A DNA stretch of 64,000 bases from JALYOC01 sp036675345 (lineage in GTDB: Bacteria > Myxococcota > Myxococcia > Myxococcales > Myxococcaceae). A program made the position numbers and the translations under genes. Numbering within the stretch: position 1 is the stretch's first letter; every line of letters starts with the position of its first letter. Shown here in pieces: positions 15,651 through 24,061 of the stretch. The notes beneath the pieces are model-generated. The model had not been told where the DNA came from. It saw nothing but the letters and a program-made list of their open reading frames with translations, and searched no databases. The DNA lies in assembly GCA_036675345.1 (NCBI GenBank), contig JAKFFE010000032.1, positions 186,001 to 250,000 on the forward strand. The letters are read 5' to 3'.

Positions 15651-17864
15651 TCAGACCAGCATCAACCCCTCGTCGCCCTCGACCGCGCCACCGCCCAGCA
15701 CCGCCTCGGTGGCCCGGCGGCGGTCCTCGCTGAGCTGGGAGATCAAGGCCAGGATCTGGGGGTGGGCCTTGACCACGTTGTCGAAGTCCGGGCGCGGCAG
15801 CCGCAGCAGCGAGGTGCGCTTGGTGGCGGAGACGGTGGCGGAGGCAGGCCCCCTCTGCAGCAGGGACATCTCCCCGAACACGTCCCCCTCCTTGAGGCGG
15901 GCCAGGACCCGGGCCTCCTTCATCACCTCCACCTCGCCGGAGAGCAGCACGTACAGCCCGTCGGTCTGCCCGCCTTCGCGGATGATGGTGTCGCCCTTCT
16001 TCACGTCCCGGGCCCGGAAGCGTTCGATCAGCGTCTTGCGCTCCTTCTTGGCGAACGGCTGGAAGAGCGGCGCGGTGTTCATCACGTTGGACAGCAGCCG
16101 CTGACGGCAGAACTTCTTCAGCGCCTGGGCCACCTGGGGATAGCGGTGGGAGAGGTGCGCCAGCACGGTGGCGGAGATCTCCAGCAACTGGGTCTCCTCG
16201 TGGTTGCTGTCCACCGAGGCGGTCCGGGCGGCCCCGGAGAGCAGCGCCATCTCGCCGAAGAAGGATCCCTCCGGGAGGGTGGCCAGGTTCCGGGACTGGC
16301 CCTGATCCTCGCGGACCACCTGCACGCTGCCGCCGCAGATCACATAGAAGGCGTCGCCCACGCTCCCCTGTTCGATGATCCGCTCGCCCATCCCGAAGCG
16401 CTTGAGCGGGCAGCGCTCGAACAGCTCGATGAAGGCGTCGGCGGGGAGATCGGAGAACAGCGGGATCTTGGGCAGCCCGCCCTGCAGCTGGGAGTCGGCG
16501 TACTGGCCCTCGTCGGACATCGCCTCCTCCGCCTGCTCCTCGGAGCTGTCCCCACGCTGGGTCTGTCCGGCCAGAGCGGCCATCTCCACCGCGTGCAGCA
16601 GGCTGTCCCCTTCCAGCTCCAGCTCGGTGAAGGTGGGGATGCGGGGAGGCGGCGGGGGCGCGGCCGGTGGCGGCGCCGCCACCGCGGGAGGCGTGGCCGG
16701 GAGGGGGAAGTCGTAGGTCGGCTCCCCGCCGGCGATCATGTCCAGATCCAGCTCGTCAAAGGCGGAGAAGGCCGCCAGGGTCCGCTCGATCTCGCGCTTG
16801 TGGCCGGTCTCCGCGGTGGTGGGGGCGGCGGTGTAGCCGGGCCGGTGCAGCTCGGGACGCGGCGCCGGTGCGGGCGCGGCCTCCGGCGCCCCCGGGAGCC
16901 AGATCCGGCTGTGGCGCGCAGTGGGAAAGGCGGAGGGCGGCGGCGCCGGTTCGGCGACCTCGGTGGACAGCTCCAGCTCCAGAGAAGGCTCCGGCTCTGG
17001 CGGCGGGGCCTCCACGTGCTTCTTCACCGTCAGCTCGACGACGAACTCGTCCTCGTCCGGGAGGTCGGGCAGCTGCACCACCGGGACCTCGCCCGTCCCC
17101 CGGCGCGACTTGAGCCCGGGCGGAGCGGGCTCCGGCGCGCGCACAGGCTCCGCAGCCAGCTGGAGATCCAGCTCCGGGGGAAGCTGAGCGGAGTGATCCG
17201 GAAGCGAGGCCTCCATCTCCAGCTCCAGCCCCGGAGCGCCGGGGCTGTCTATCGACAGGTCCATCCCGCCGTCGTCCGCCGGAGTGGAGCCCAGCGCCTG
17301 CTCCGCCTCTCGCGCCGCGGCCTCCAGGTCGATCTCCCCGTCCAGTTCCAGGGCGGACGGCCGGGGGACCGGCGGCGCCACCTTGCGCGGCGGTGGGGGC
17401 GGCGCCGGACGCGGGGGCTCGGTCGGGGTCGCTGGCGCCAGCTCCACGCCCTCCCCGCTGTCCGGGGGCAGCTCGATCGGCGCGAACTTCCCGCCCGCCG
17501 GCTGCTCCACCGGCCGGCGCGGGCCCCGGGCGGGCCCGGTGGTCCGGCTGGCGTACAGCCCGGCCAGCATCTGCTGCACGCCCTTGTGCGCTGGATCCAG
17601 CTCCAGGATCAGCTTGGAGGCGGCGATGGCCCGGGGAAGGAAGCCCTCCTTGGCGAAGCCCTCCGCCGCGGACTTGTAGGCCTCGATCGCCTTGTCCCGG
17701 GAGGTCCTCCCGCCGGCCTTGGCCCAGGCATCTCCCATCCGCAGGCGCGCCTGGAGATCCTTGGGGTCGGCCGCGCAGTAGGCCTCGTACAGCTCCGCCG
17801 CCTTGGCGAACTTGCCCTTCGAGAAAGACTCGGTGGCTTTGTCCTTGAGGCGGCGCAGGTCCAT
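15651..17864 (-). CDS. TPR protein with two C-terminal cyclic nucleotide-binding domains
   Basis: From ATG 17864 (TAATG overlap with the preceding stop) the product has 737 residues. Residues 1-110 form TPR-like helices (AAELYEAYCAADPKDLQARL). About 115-475 are Pro/Glu-rich and probably disordered. Two CAP-type cyclic nucleotide-binding domains follow, with phosphate-cassette-like segments FFGEMALLSGAARTASV and VFGEMSLLQRGPASATV. There is no DNA-binding helix-turn-helix and no kinase domain. The second cassette has Ala-Ser-Ala where a canonical Arg-(S/T)-A would contact the phosphate, so ligand binding there is doubtful. It is probably a scaffold or sensor co-expressed with the HEAT-repeat lipoprotein. 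Confidence 0.85.
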   Translation of the reverse strand: MDLRRLKDKATESFSKGKFAKAAELYEAYCAADPKDLQARLRMGDAWAKAGGRTSRDKAIEAYKSAAEGFAKEGFLPRAIAASKLILELDPAHKGVQQMLAGLYASRTTGPARGPRRPVEQPAGGKFAPIELPPDSGEGVELAPATPTEPPRPAPPPPPRKVAPPVPRPSALELDGEIDLEAAAREAEQALGSTPADDGGMDLSIDSPGAPGLELEMEASLPDHSAQLPPELDLQLAAEPVRAPEPAPPGLKSRRGTGEVPVVQLPDLPDEDEFVVELTVKKHVEAPPPEPEPSLELELSTEVAEPAPPPSAFPTARHSRIWLPGAPEAAPAPAPRPELHRPGYTAAPTTAETGHKREIERTLAAFSAFDELDLDMIAGGEPTYDFPLPATPPAVAAPPPAAPPPPPRIPTFTELELEGDSLLHAVEMAALAGQTQRGDSSEEQAEEAMSDEGQYADSQLQGGLPKIPLFSDLPADAFIELFERCPLKRFGMGERIIEQGSVGDAFYVICGGSVQVVREDQGQSRNLATLPEGSFFGEMALLSGAARTASVDSNHEETQLLEISATVLAHLSHRYPQVAQALKKFCRQRLLSNVMNTAPLFQPFAKKERKTLIERFRARDVKKGDTIIREGGQTDGLYVLLSGEVEVMKEARVLARLKEGDVFGEMSLLQRGPASATVSATKRTSLLRLPRPDFDNVVKAHPQILALISQLSEDRRRATEAVLGGGAVEGDEGLMLV

Positions 17865-19957
17865 TACTTGTTGGGCTCCGCGACTGCGCTGCCCAGGCGG
17901 GAGAGGGCCGCCTCCGCGCTCTCCCGGACCGTGCGGTAGTAGTCGCCTTTGAGTGCGTCCAGCGGTTCGTGGTTCCGGTCGGTAGCCAGCTTGGCCATCG
18001 CCTGGGCCGCCGCGGCGCGGACGTCCGGGCTGTCGTGGTACAGGTCCTTGGCCACCACGTCCGCGGCCTTCGCCTCGCCGATCTCCCCCAGCGCCCACAG
18101 CACGTCGCGCCGGGCCACCCCGGTGGGATCGTCCAGGTACTTGATCAGGGGCTCCACCGCGGCGCTCGCCTTGAGCGACCCCAGCAGCCGGGCCGCATAG
18201 GCGGCGTCCGGGCCCCCTTCCTTCACCACGGCGATCAGGCCATCCGCCGGGGCGGACTCGATCCCCGCCTCCAGCAGCGCGGACATCAGCCGCAGGCCAC
18301 CGTCGGCCAGCTTGGGCAACAGCTCCAGGATCCGCTGCTGGCCCTTCTGCCCCTGGGCGGCCAGCGCCTCGGCCGCCGCGGACTGGACGTCTCGATCCGG
18401 ATCCAGCAGCCCCTTGGCCGCCGCATCCAGGCCCGCGTCCCCCTGCGGGGCCAGCGCCGCATGGGCGGCAGCGCGCAGCAGCGGGCTGGAGTCCCGGGTG
18501 TGCTGAACGGCCAGCTCCATCACCCCCGGCGCCCGGAGCGCGCCCAGCGCGCGCAACGAGAGAGCCAGCATCCGCAGCTGGTCCCCGGAGGCATCGTCGA
18601 TCAGCTCCGCCGGGGGAGCGGCGGTCACCCGGACCTTGCCGCTCTCCTCCACCCGGGCCTGGTTGGCGGCCGCTACCCGCTGGAACAGGTCGTCCCGCTT
18701 GCCTCCGCCTTCACCCTCCGGTCGTCCGCCCTGGCCTCCGAAGCCGGGCCCGTACTGCTGGCCCAGATCGGCCTTCACCCAGTCCGCGCGCAGCGCCTGG
18801 ACCGTCTTGAGCTCCTCGTCGAAGATCTTCTGCACCGCGGGGGCCAGGCTGGCGTCCCGCAGCGACAGCGCCGCCCACAGCGCATGGGCGCGGATGGTCG
18901 CATCCTGGGAGGCCAAGAGCGGCGCCACCTTGGGGGCCAGCAGCACCGCGGTGGGCCCCAGCCCGCGCAGCGCCACCAGGACTCCGCCCACGTCCCGGTT
19001 CTTGGTCAGCCGCTCGGCCAGCGGATCGAGCGAACAGCCTCCCCGGGCCCCCATGGTGCGCGCGGCCAGCAGGGCCTCGCTCTCCCCGCCCCCACCCGCC
19101 ACCTCACACAGCGCCTCATCCACCTGGGTGGAGCGGGGCAGGCCGATCAGCGCGTTGACCGCGAAGAGGCTGGTGGCGCTCTTCTCCATCGCCACTGCCT
19201 TGAGGGTCGGCAGCGCCTGGGGATCCCCCAGGGACATCAGCGCGCCACAGGCCGCCTCCCGGAGCTCGGGGAAGTTCTCGGTCAGCAGCAGGGAGATCGC
19301 CTGGCTGGCGCGCTGGTCGCCCGCGTACCCCAGGCCCCGGACCGCGGCGGAGGCGAGGATGATCTGGCTGTCCTTGATCAGGGGAAGCAGCCGGTTGACC
19401 GCCTCCGCCCGCCCGCTCTTGCCCAGCTCCTCGGCGGCCGCCACCCGCTCCGGGAGCGACCCGTCCTTGAGCGCGCGCAGGTTGCGATCCCAGATCCCCT
19501 GGGCCTCGGAGGCCACCACCTGGGCCATCGCGCCGGGAACGTTGGCCGACTTGAGGGCCTGGACGATCGCGATCCGGGTGGAGCGGCCCCGCCGGGCGTA
19601 CTGCACGGTGAGGTAGGCCTTGGACTTGTCGTCCTTGATCCGCGCCAGGGCCATCGCCGCCTTGCCCTGGACGTCCTCGTCCGGATCCTCCAGCAGCTCG
19701 CCCAGCAGGTCGACCACGCGGGGATCCTGGCTGTTGCCCAACGCCTGGGCCGCCTCGCCCCGGACGATGGAGGCGACATCCTTGGCCGCACGGGTGAACA
19801 ACACCAGATCCTCGGCGTTGCCCTGCTCCGCCAGCTTCTTCACCGCCAGCGCCCGGTCCTGGGGGCGCGGACTCTGAAGATCAGCCAGCAGCTTGTCCCG
19901 GCTGCCACCACAGGCGAGGGCGAGTACCACCCAGGCAAGAACGATCGGTTTGCGCAT
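17864..19957 (-). CDS. HEAT-repeat lipoprotein
   Basis: From ATG 19957 the protein has 697 residues: a lipoprotein signal peptide (MRKPIVLAWVVLALACGG, lipobox Cys16), then some fifteen HEAT/PBS-lyase-type repeats over nearly the whole length. Typical units are VVDLLGELLEDPDEDVQGKA and VEPLIKYLDDPTGVARRDVL. A Gly-rich insertion (GGQGGRPEGEGGGK) lies near the middle. HEAT solenoids are protein-interaction platforms; attachment to a periplasmic-facing membrane leaflet is inferred from the lipobox. Its stop overlaps the start of the TPR/cyclic-nucleotide-domain gene by one base, so the two are coupled. Confidence 0.85.
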   Translation of the reverse strand: MRKPIVLAWVVLALACGGSRDKLLADLQSPRPQDRALAVKKLAEQGNAEDLVLFTRAAKDVASIVRGEAAQALGNSQDPRVVDLLGELLEDPDEDVQGKAAMALARIKDDKSKAYLTVQYARRGRSTRIAIVQALKSANVPGAMAQVVASEAQGIWDRNLRALKDGSLPERVAAAEELGKSGRAEAVNRLLPLIKDSQIILASAAVRGLGYAGDQRASQAISLLLTENFPELREAACGALMSLGDPQALPTLKAVAMEKSATSLFAVNALIGLPRSTQVDEALCEVAGGGGESEALLAARTMGARGGCSLDPLAERLTKNRDVGGVLVALRGLGPTAVLLAPKVAPLLASQDATIRAHALWAALSLRDASLAPAVQKIFDEELKTVQALRADWVKADLGQQYGPGFGGQGGRPEGEGGGKRDDLFQRVAAANQARVEESGKVRVTAAPPAELIDDASGDQLRMLALSLRALGALRAPGVMELAVQHTRDSSPLLRAAAHAALAPQGDAGLDAAAKGLLDPDRDVQSAAAEALAAQGQKGQQRILELLPKLADGGLRLMSALLEAGIESAPADGLIAVVKEGGPDAAYAARLLGSLKASAAVEPLIKYLDDPTGVARRDVLWALGEIGEAKAADVVAKDLYHDSPDVRAAAAQAMAKLATDRNHEPLDALKGDYYRTVRESAEAALSRLGSAVAEPNK

Positions 19958-19991
19958 GGCCCCCGCTAGAAACTTGAACGAGCACGAGGGT

Positions 19992-20018
19992 TTAATACAG
20001 CGCGAAGCCGGGCGGCAA
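19992..20018 (-). promoter_or_regulatory. Possible promoter of the HEAT lipoprotein gene
   Basis: On the minus strand TTGCCG (20018-20013) and TATTAA (19997-19992) are separated by 15 bases, 35 bases before the ATG. The spacing is shorter than ideal, so this is tentative. Confidence 0.3.
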
Positions 20019-20040
20019 CGATCGCCTGAGGCAAACTTCA

Positions 20041-20063
20041 CCCCCGGATCCACGGACCGGGGG
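20041..20063 (-). terminator. GC-rich hairpin after rluB
   Basis: CCCCCGG at 20041-20047 and CCGGGGG at 20057-20063 form a perfect 7-bp stem with a 9-base loop, 20 bases beyond the rluB stop on the minus strand. No uridine tract follows, so it may be a terminator-like pause or a processing hairpin. Confidence 0.4.
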
Positions 20064-20082
20064 GATTTGCAGGGTGCGGCGG

Positions 20083-22002
20083 TTACTCCTTGCTGCCGCC
20101 ACCCTCGCCGGAGGGGTTCCAGCGCTTGGTCTTGGCCCCACCCCCGCGCGGCGGCGGACGGCTGCCGCGATCCTCGCCGGGAGCGCGGTGACCCTTGCTG
20201 GGGCCCCTGCCCTCACCGGAGCGACGGGGACCGCGATCGGCACCCGCGGCGCCGCGCGCCGGCTGGTAGCCGCCGCCCCGCTTGAAGATTCCACCCCGCC
20301 CCGGGCCACCGGCGCGAAGACCCTCCACGCCCTCCGGGGTTCCACGAGGGGCCCGCTCCTCGCGAGGGGCACGCTCTGCCGCAGGCCCACGGGAAGGACG
20401 ATCCCCGAACCCACCGGCACGCTCCGGACGATCTCCCCGGGGGGGGCGGTCGCCAAAGCCACCGGCGCGCTCCGGGCGGTCGCCCCGAGGAGGACGATCC
20501 CCGAACTTGCCGCCGGCCCGCGCGGGACGGTCGCCGAACTTGCCGCCGGCGCCAGCGCGATCCCCGAACTTGCCGCCCGCTCGCGCGGGACGGTCGCCGA
20601 ACTTGCCACCGGCGCCGGCGCGATCGCCGAACTTGCCGCCCGCTCGCGCGGGACGGTCGCCAAAGCCGCCACGAGCAGGACGCTCGGCGCGATCACCGAA
20701 GCCACCGGCGCGGGCGGGACGCTCGGCGCGGTCGCCGAACTTGCCACCGGCGCGAGCAGGACGCTCGGGACGGTCGCCGAACTTGCCACCGGCGCGAGCA
20801 GGACGCTCGGCGCGATCACCGAACTTGCCACCGGCGCGAGCAGGACGCTCGGCGCGGTCGCCGAAGCCACCGGCACGGGCAGGACGCTCGGCGCGATCGC
20901 CGAACTTCCCACCGGCGCGGGCAGGACGCTCGGGACGATCTCCGAAGCCACCGGCACGGGCAGGACGCTCGGGACGGGCAGGACGCTCCTCGTAGCCGCC
21001 CCCTTCGTTGTTGTCCGGCCGACCGGGGCCCTTGGTCTCCGAACGCGGCTTGCGGATGAATCCACCCGCCTCGTCCGCATCCGCCGCGCCCTCATCGGGA
21101 CGGTTGGCGGCGCCGCGGAAGGTGCCGGTGCCGGCGCTGGTCTTGGCGCGGGGCTTCTTGGGGGCCGCCTTCTTCGGGGCCACCTCCTCCTCGTCGAAGG
21201 ACACGCCCTCCTGCTCACCCGCGCGGCCGTGACGGCGCGGCGGCAGCTTGAGCGACTTGGCCCGCTCTGGCGGGGTGTCCTGACCGCCTCCGGAGTTGCG
21301 CAGCTTCTCGATCTCCGCCTGGCTCAGCGGGCGCTTGTCGCCCGGGCGCAGCCCCTCCACCGAGACCCCGGCGTAGTTGGGGCGGTACAGCCGGACCACC
21401 GGGTGACCGATCGCCGCGCACAGGCGCTTGATCAGGTGCGGGCGGCCTTCGGCGACCACGATCATCAGCCAGGTGTTCTTCTCGGCCCGCTCGTAGACCT
21501 CCACCTGCTTGGGCTGGGCGACGCCGTCCTCCAACCGGACGCCGGCGCGCAGCTTCTCCAAGGTGCCCTCGGTGGGCACGCCCTTGACCTTCACCAGGTA
21601 GGTGCGGGGCACCTGGAACTTGGGGTGCATCAACTGGTGGGCCAGCTCGCCGTCGTCGGTGAGCAGCAGCGCCCCCTCGGCGTCGTAATCCAACCGGCCG
21701 ATCGGGAACAGCCGACGGCCAGGCTCGATCGCCAGCGGGGCCACGGTGGGACGGCCCTGGGGATCCTCCAGGGTGGTGACCACCCCCACCGGCTTGTAGA
21801 GGATGAAGTAGGCGTTGGTGTCGGGGGGCGAGACCAGCCGGCCCTCCACGGTGACCAGATCCTGGCCGGGCTCCACCTTGGTGCCCAGCTCGGTCACGGT
21901 CCTGTTGTTCACCTGGATCTTGCCGGCGGTGATCAGCTCCTCGGCGTGACGACGGGAGGCGACACCTGCACGGGCCAGGTACTTCTGAAGACGTTCTGCC
22001 AT
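20083..22002 (-). CDS. rluB: RluB-family 23S rRNA pseudouridine synthase with long Gly/Arg repeat tail
   Basis: The product has 639 residues, about 2.5 times the usual RluB length. Residues 1-55 are an S4 RNA-binding domain (LQKYLARAGVASRRHAEELI). The catalytic domain follows with FILYKPVGVVTT and the motif GRLDYDAEG, whose Asp105 is the pseudouridylation nucleophile. The catalytic part ends near residue 235. Then come a linker, and from about 338 to 540 at least a dozen variants of the unit GDRxERPARAGGxF, then a further Gly/Arg/Pro-rich tail. Such RGG-like tails bind RNA non-specifically. It follows scpB by seven bases, in the common scpA-scpB-rluB order. Confidence 0.93.
   Translation of the reverse strand: MAERLQKYLARAGVASRRHAEELITAGKIQVNNRTVTELGTKVEPGQDLVTVEGRLVSPPDTNAYFILYKPVGVVTTLEDPQGRPTVAPLAIEPGRRLFPIGRLDYDAEGALLLTDDGELAHQLMHPKFQVPRTYLVKVKGVPTEGTLEKLRAGVRLEDGVAQPKQVEVYERAEKNTWLMIVVAEGRPHLIKRLCAAIGHPVVRLYRPNYAGVSVEGLRPGDKRPLSQAEIEKLRNSGGGQDTPPERAKSLKLPPRRHGRAGEQEGVSFDEEEVAPKKAAPKKPRAKTSAGTGTFRGAANRPDEGAADADEAGGFIRKPRSETKGPGRPDNNEGGGYEERPARPERPARAGGFGDRPERPARAGGKFGDRAERPARAGGFGDRAERPARAGGKFGDRAERPARAGGKFGDRPERPARAGGKFGDRAERPARAGGFGDRAERPARGGFGDRPARAGGKFGDRAGAGGKFGDRPARAGGKFGDRAGAGGKFGDRPARAGGKFGDRPPRGDRPERAGGFGDRPPRGDRPERAGGFGDRPSRGPAAERAPREERAPRGTPEGVEGLRAGGPGRGGIFKRGGGYQPARGAAGADRGPRRSGEGRGPSKGHRAPGEDRGSRPPPRGGGAKTKRWNPSGEGGGSKE
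20383..20991 (-). repeat. rluB: Tandem repeat array coding the RluB Gly/Arg tail
   Basis: Degenerate units of about 27-42 bases encode FGDR(A/P)ERPARAGG(K) over roughly 600 bases. Two interspersed shorter types occur, FGDRAGAGGK and FGDRPPRGDRPERAGG. All unit lengths are multiples of three, so the array can expand or shrink without breaking the frame. The opposite strand is also open through the array as a by-product of codon composition. Confidence 0.85.
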
Positions 22003-22009
22003 GTGATTT

Positions 22010-22993
22010 TTACGGACCCTTCGACTGCTCTTCTGTGCCGCCCTCGGTAGGAGGCGACTTGGGGTTCAGGATGGAGGCGGCGGTCTTGCTGCGCTCATCC
22101 GCGGTATCGATGGCGCGCTCCAGTTCTTCCAGCGCGGCCTCCGAGTCCTTCGACTGCTGCTCGAGCCGCTTCTCGAACTCTGGATCCGCCAGCGTGGCCA
22201 CCGTGCCTTCGGCGGTCGGCTTCTCTACACGCTCGACGATCTCCTGGTGCTCCTGGGTCAGCTCGTGGAACTCGCGCAGCGTGGGCAGCGCGGAGAGGTC
22301 CTTGAGCGCGAAGAACTCCAGGAACTCGCGGGTGGTCCCGTACAGGATGGGCCGGCCCACTTCGTCCTTCTTCCCCATGATCTTGATCAGCTTGCGGTCC
22401 AGCAGCGCCTTGAGCACCGCGCCGGAGTCCACCCCGCGGATGTCCTCGATCTCCGGACGGGTCACCGGCTGGCGGTAGGCGATGATCGCCAGCGACTCCA
22501 CCGCGGCCCGGGTCAGCCGCTGCGGTTTGACCCGCAGGAAGCGGCGCACGTACTCGGCGCTGCCGGGATCGGTCCGGAACTGCCAGCCGGAGGCGACCTC
22601 GTGGAGCACGATCCCGCTGATCCCCTCCCGCAGCTGCCCGCCGGTCTTCTCCAGTGCGACCTGGATCAGCGGCCGGTCGATCCCGGTGGCCTCGAACAGC
22701 TGGTCCAGGGTCAGCGGCTTGTCGGAGAGGAAGAGCAGGCTCTGGATCACCGTCTGGATCCGCTCCGGGGAGAGCTTCTTGCTCTTCTGGACCAGCTTCT
22801 CGAACGGGGTCTCGAGGTCCGGCTCCCGCTCGTCGATGTCCGCGGCGTCCACGTCGTCCAGCTCCGCGTCTGCGGGCTGCTCGGTGGCGCGCGCCACCTC
22901 CTCCTCGGTGAACGGGGACGGGCCGCCGCTGCCGGGGCCAAGGTCCTCGCCCTCGGGCGGGTCCGACGGGTCATGCGGGCTACCGGTACTCAC
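22010..22993 (-). CDS. scpB: Segregation and condensation protein B
   Basis: From GTG 22993, with GGAGG nine bases upstream inside scpA, the product has 327 residues. The core (about 65-245) shows the double winged-helix ScpB pattern: IQSLLFLSDKPLTLDQL, then RAAVESLAIIAYRQPVTRPEI and IRGVDSGAVLKALLDRKLI. ScpB dimers join ScpA and SMC in the chromosome-organising condensin. The protein has an acidic N-terminal extension of about 60 residues and an acidic C-terminal helix, both longer than in most ScpB. The start overlaps the end of scpA by 14 bases. Confidence 0.93.
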   Translation of the reverse strand: MSTGSPHDPSDPPEGEDLGPGSGGPSPFTEEEVARATEQPADAELDDVDAADIDEREPDLETPFEKLVQKSKKLSPERIQTVIQSLLFLSDKPLTLDQLFEATGIDRPLIQVALEKTGGQLREGISGIVLHEVASGWQFRTDPGSAEYVRRFLRVKPQRLTRAAVESLAIIAYRQPVTRPEIEDIRGVDSGAVLKALLDRKLIKIMGKKDEVGRPILYGTTREFLEFFALKDLSALPTLREFHELTQEHQEIVERVEKPTAEGTVATLADPEFEKRLEQQSKDSEAALEELERAIDTADERSKTAASILNPKSPPTEGGTEEQSKGP

Positions 22994-23798
22994 TCTCGTC
23001 GACCTCCACTGCCGCAAACTGGGAGAGCGCGTCTCCCTTGGGCGAAAGCATGATCTCCCCCGACTCCCGATCCTGGAAGATCCGGATCAGCTTCATCTTC
23101 GCCATCTCCAGCATCGCCAGGAACGTGATCACCACCTGCTGACGCGTGCGCGCACCTTCGAACATGGAGAAGAACGAAACCTGGGGCTGAACCTGGAGCC
23201 GGGCCGCGAGCTGCTGCATGGCCTCGGTGAGACTGACCTGCTCGCGGGTGACCTCGTGTTGAAGCTTGGGGACGAGCCGTTCCAGCACCCGATCCAAGGC
23301 TTCGATCAGCTTGTACACGGAGATCTCCACCAGGCCCACCTCCTCCTCGGGGATTTCGATCTCCTCCAGCGGGACGTTCCGCGCGAACACGTCGCGGTCC
23401 AGGATGTCCTGGCGGGCAAGCGTCTCGGCCGCTTCCTTGTACTTCTGGTAGTCGAGCAGGCGGCGGACCAGCTCGGCGCGGGGGTCGTTCTGCTCCTCCT
23501 GCTCGGCGGTGACCTGCTGGTCGGAGATCACCTCCTGGCGGGGCAACAGCAGCCGGCTCTTGATGTGGGCCAGGGTGGCGGCCATCACCAGGAACTCACC
23601 GGCGATGTCCAGGTTGACCTCCTTCATCCGGGAGAGCTGATCCAGGTACTTCTCGGTGATCAGCGCGATCGGGATGTCGAAGATGTCGACCTTGTGTTCG
23701 CGGATCAGGTGCAGGAGCAGATCGAGCGGCCCCTCGAAGTTGGGCAGCGCGATCCGGAACGCGTCCTGAGGGTTCTTGGGCCCGTCGGACTCGATCAT
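22980..23798 (-). CDS. scpA: Segregation and condensation protein A (kleisin)
   Basis: From ATG 23798 the product has 272 residues, typical for ScpA. The N-terminal kleisin motif PNFEGPLDLLLHLIREHKVD contacts the SMC neck; a middle acidic helix (EIEIPEEEVGLVEISV) and the C-terminal winged helix (RQQVVITFLAMLEMAKMKLI) bind ScpB and the SMC cap. AGGAGG stands just ahead of the ATG. Longer in-frame extension upstream lacks kleisin features and runs across the divergent promoter region. First gene of the scpA-scpB-rluB transcript. Confidence 0.94.
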   Translation of the reverse strand: MIESDGPKNPQDAFRIALPNFEGPLDLLLHLIREHKVDIFDIPIALITEKYLDQLSRMKEVNLDIAGEFLVMAATLAHIKSRLLLPRQEVISDQQVTAEQEEQNDPRAELVRRLLDYQKYKEAAETLARQDILDRDVFARNVPLEEIEIPEEEVGLVEISVYKLIEALDRVLERLVPKLQHEVTREQVSLTEAMQQLAARLQVQPQVSFFSMFEGARTRQQVVITFLAMLEMAKMKLIRIFQDRESGEIMLSPKGDALSQFAAVEVDESEYR

Positions 23799-24061
23799 GG
23801 CCTCCTCGGGCCCAGCGGTCCGCCCCTCATTCAAACCCTGTGCTCCTCCGTCCACCCGACGATCGCTGCAGGGCCGATTTGCGGGCCTGGGCGCGAATTG
23901 TAAGCCGCGGTACGTACCAGCGTGCGACGTTCCAGACAAGGCGGCGATTGACCTCCAACACCCGCCGGAACCCGAGTATTCGCGGAAGGTTACGGTGCAA
24001 CAGGCCTGCAGCAGCTCACCGGCCTTGTTGGAGGCGCAAGTACCCCGTAGCTTTGCACCCG
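23799..24061. promoter_or_regulatory. Divergent intergenic region scpA / lipoprotein
   Basis: This is the longest gene-free stretch (263 bases). It contains the 10-bp palindrome GGTACGTACC at 23909-23918 and, near its right end, a candidate promoter for the plus-strand lipoprotein gene. No small ORF, tRNA or riboswitch fold was recognised. Confidence 0.5.
24025..24053 (+). promoter_or_regulatory. Possible promoter with -10 box next to the start codon
   Basis: TTGTTG (24025-24030) and TAGCTT (24048-24053) are spaced by 17 bases. The -10-like box ends eight bases before ATG 24062, so transcription would begin at or next to the start codon and the mRNA would be leaderless. No Shine-Dalgarno is present. 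Confidence 0.35.

Noticed and set aside
17969..19969. 666-codon plus-strand frame
   Set aside because: Antisense to the HEAT-repeat lipoprotein; composition is arginine/glycine/histidine-rich and featureless.
20383..20991. Periodic repeats considered as a CRISPR array
   Set aside because: Units are in-frame coding repeats without unique spacers, and no cas genes are near.
20074..22050. 658-codon plus-strand frame opposite rluB
   Set aside because: Its Thr/Ala/Gly repeats are the antisense reading of the RluB repeat tail and conserved S4/synthase domains lie on the other strand.
23948..23980. TTGACC as -35 box in the scpA intergenic region
   Set aside because: No -10-like hexamer at 15-19 bases downstream on the plus strand.
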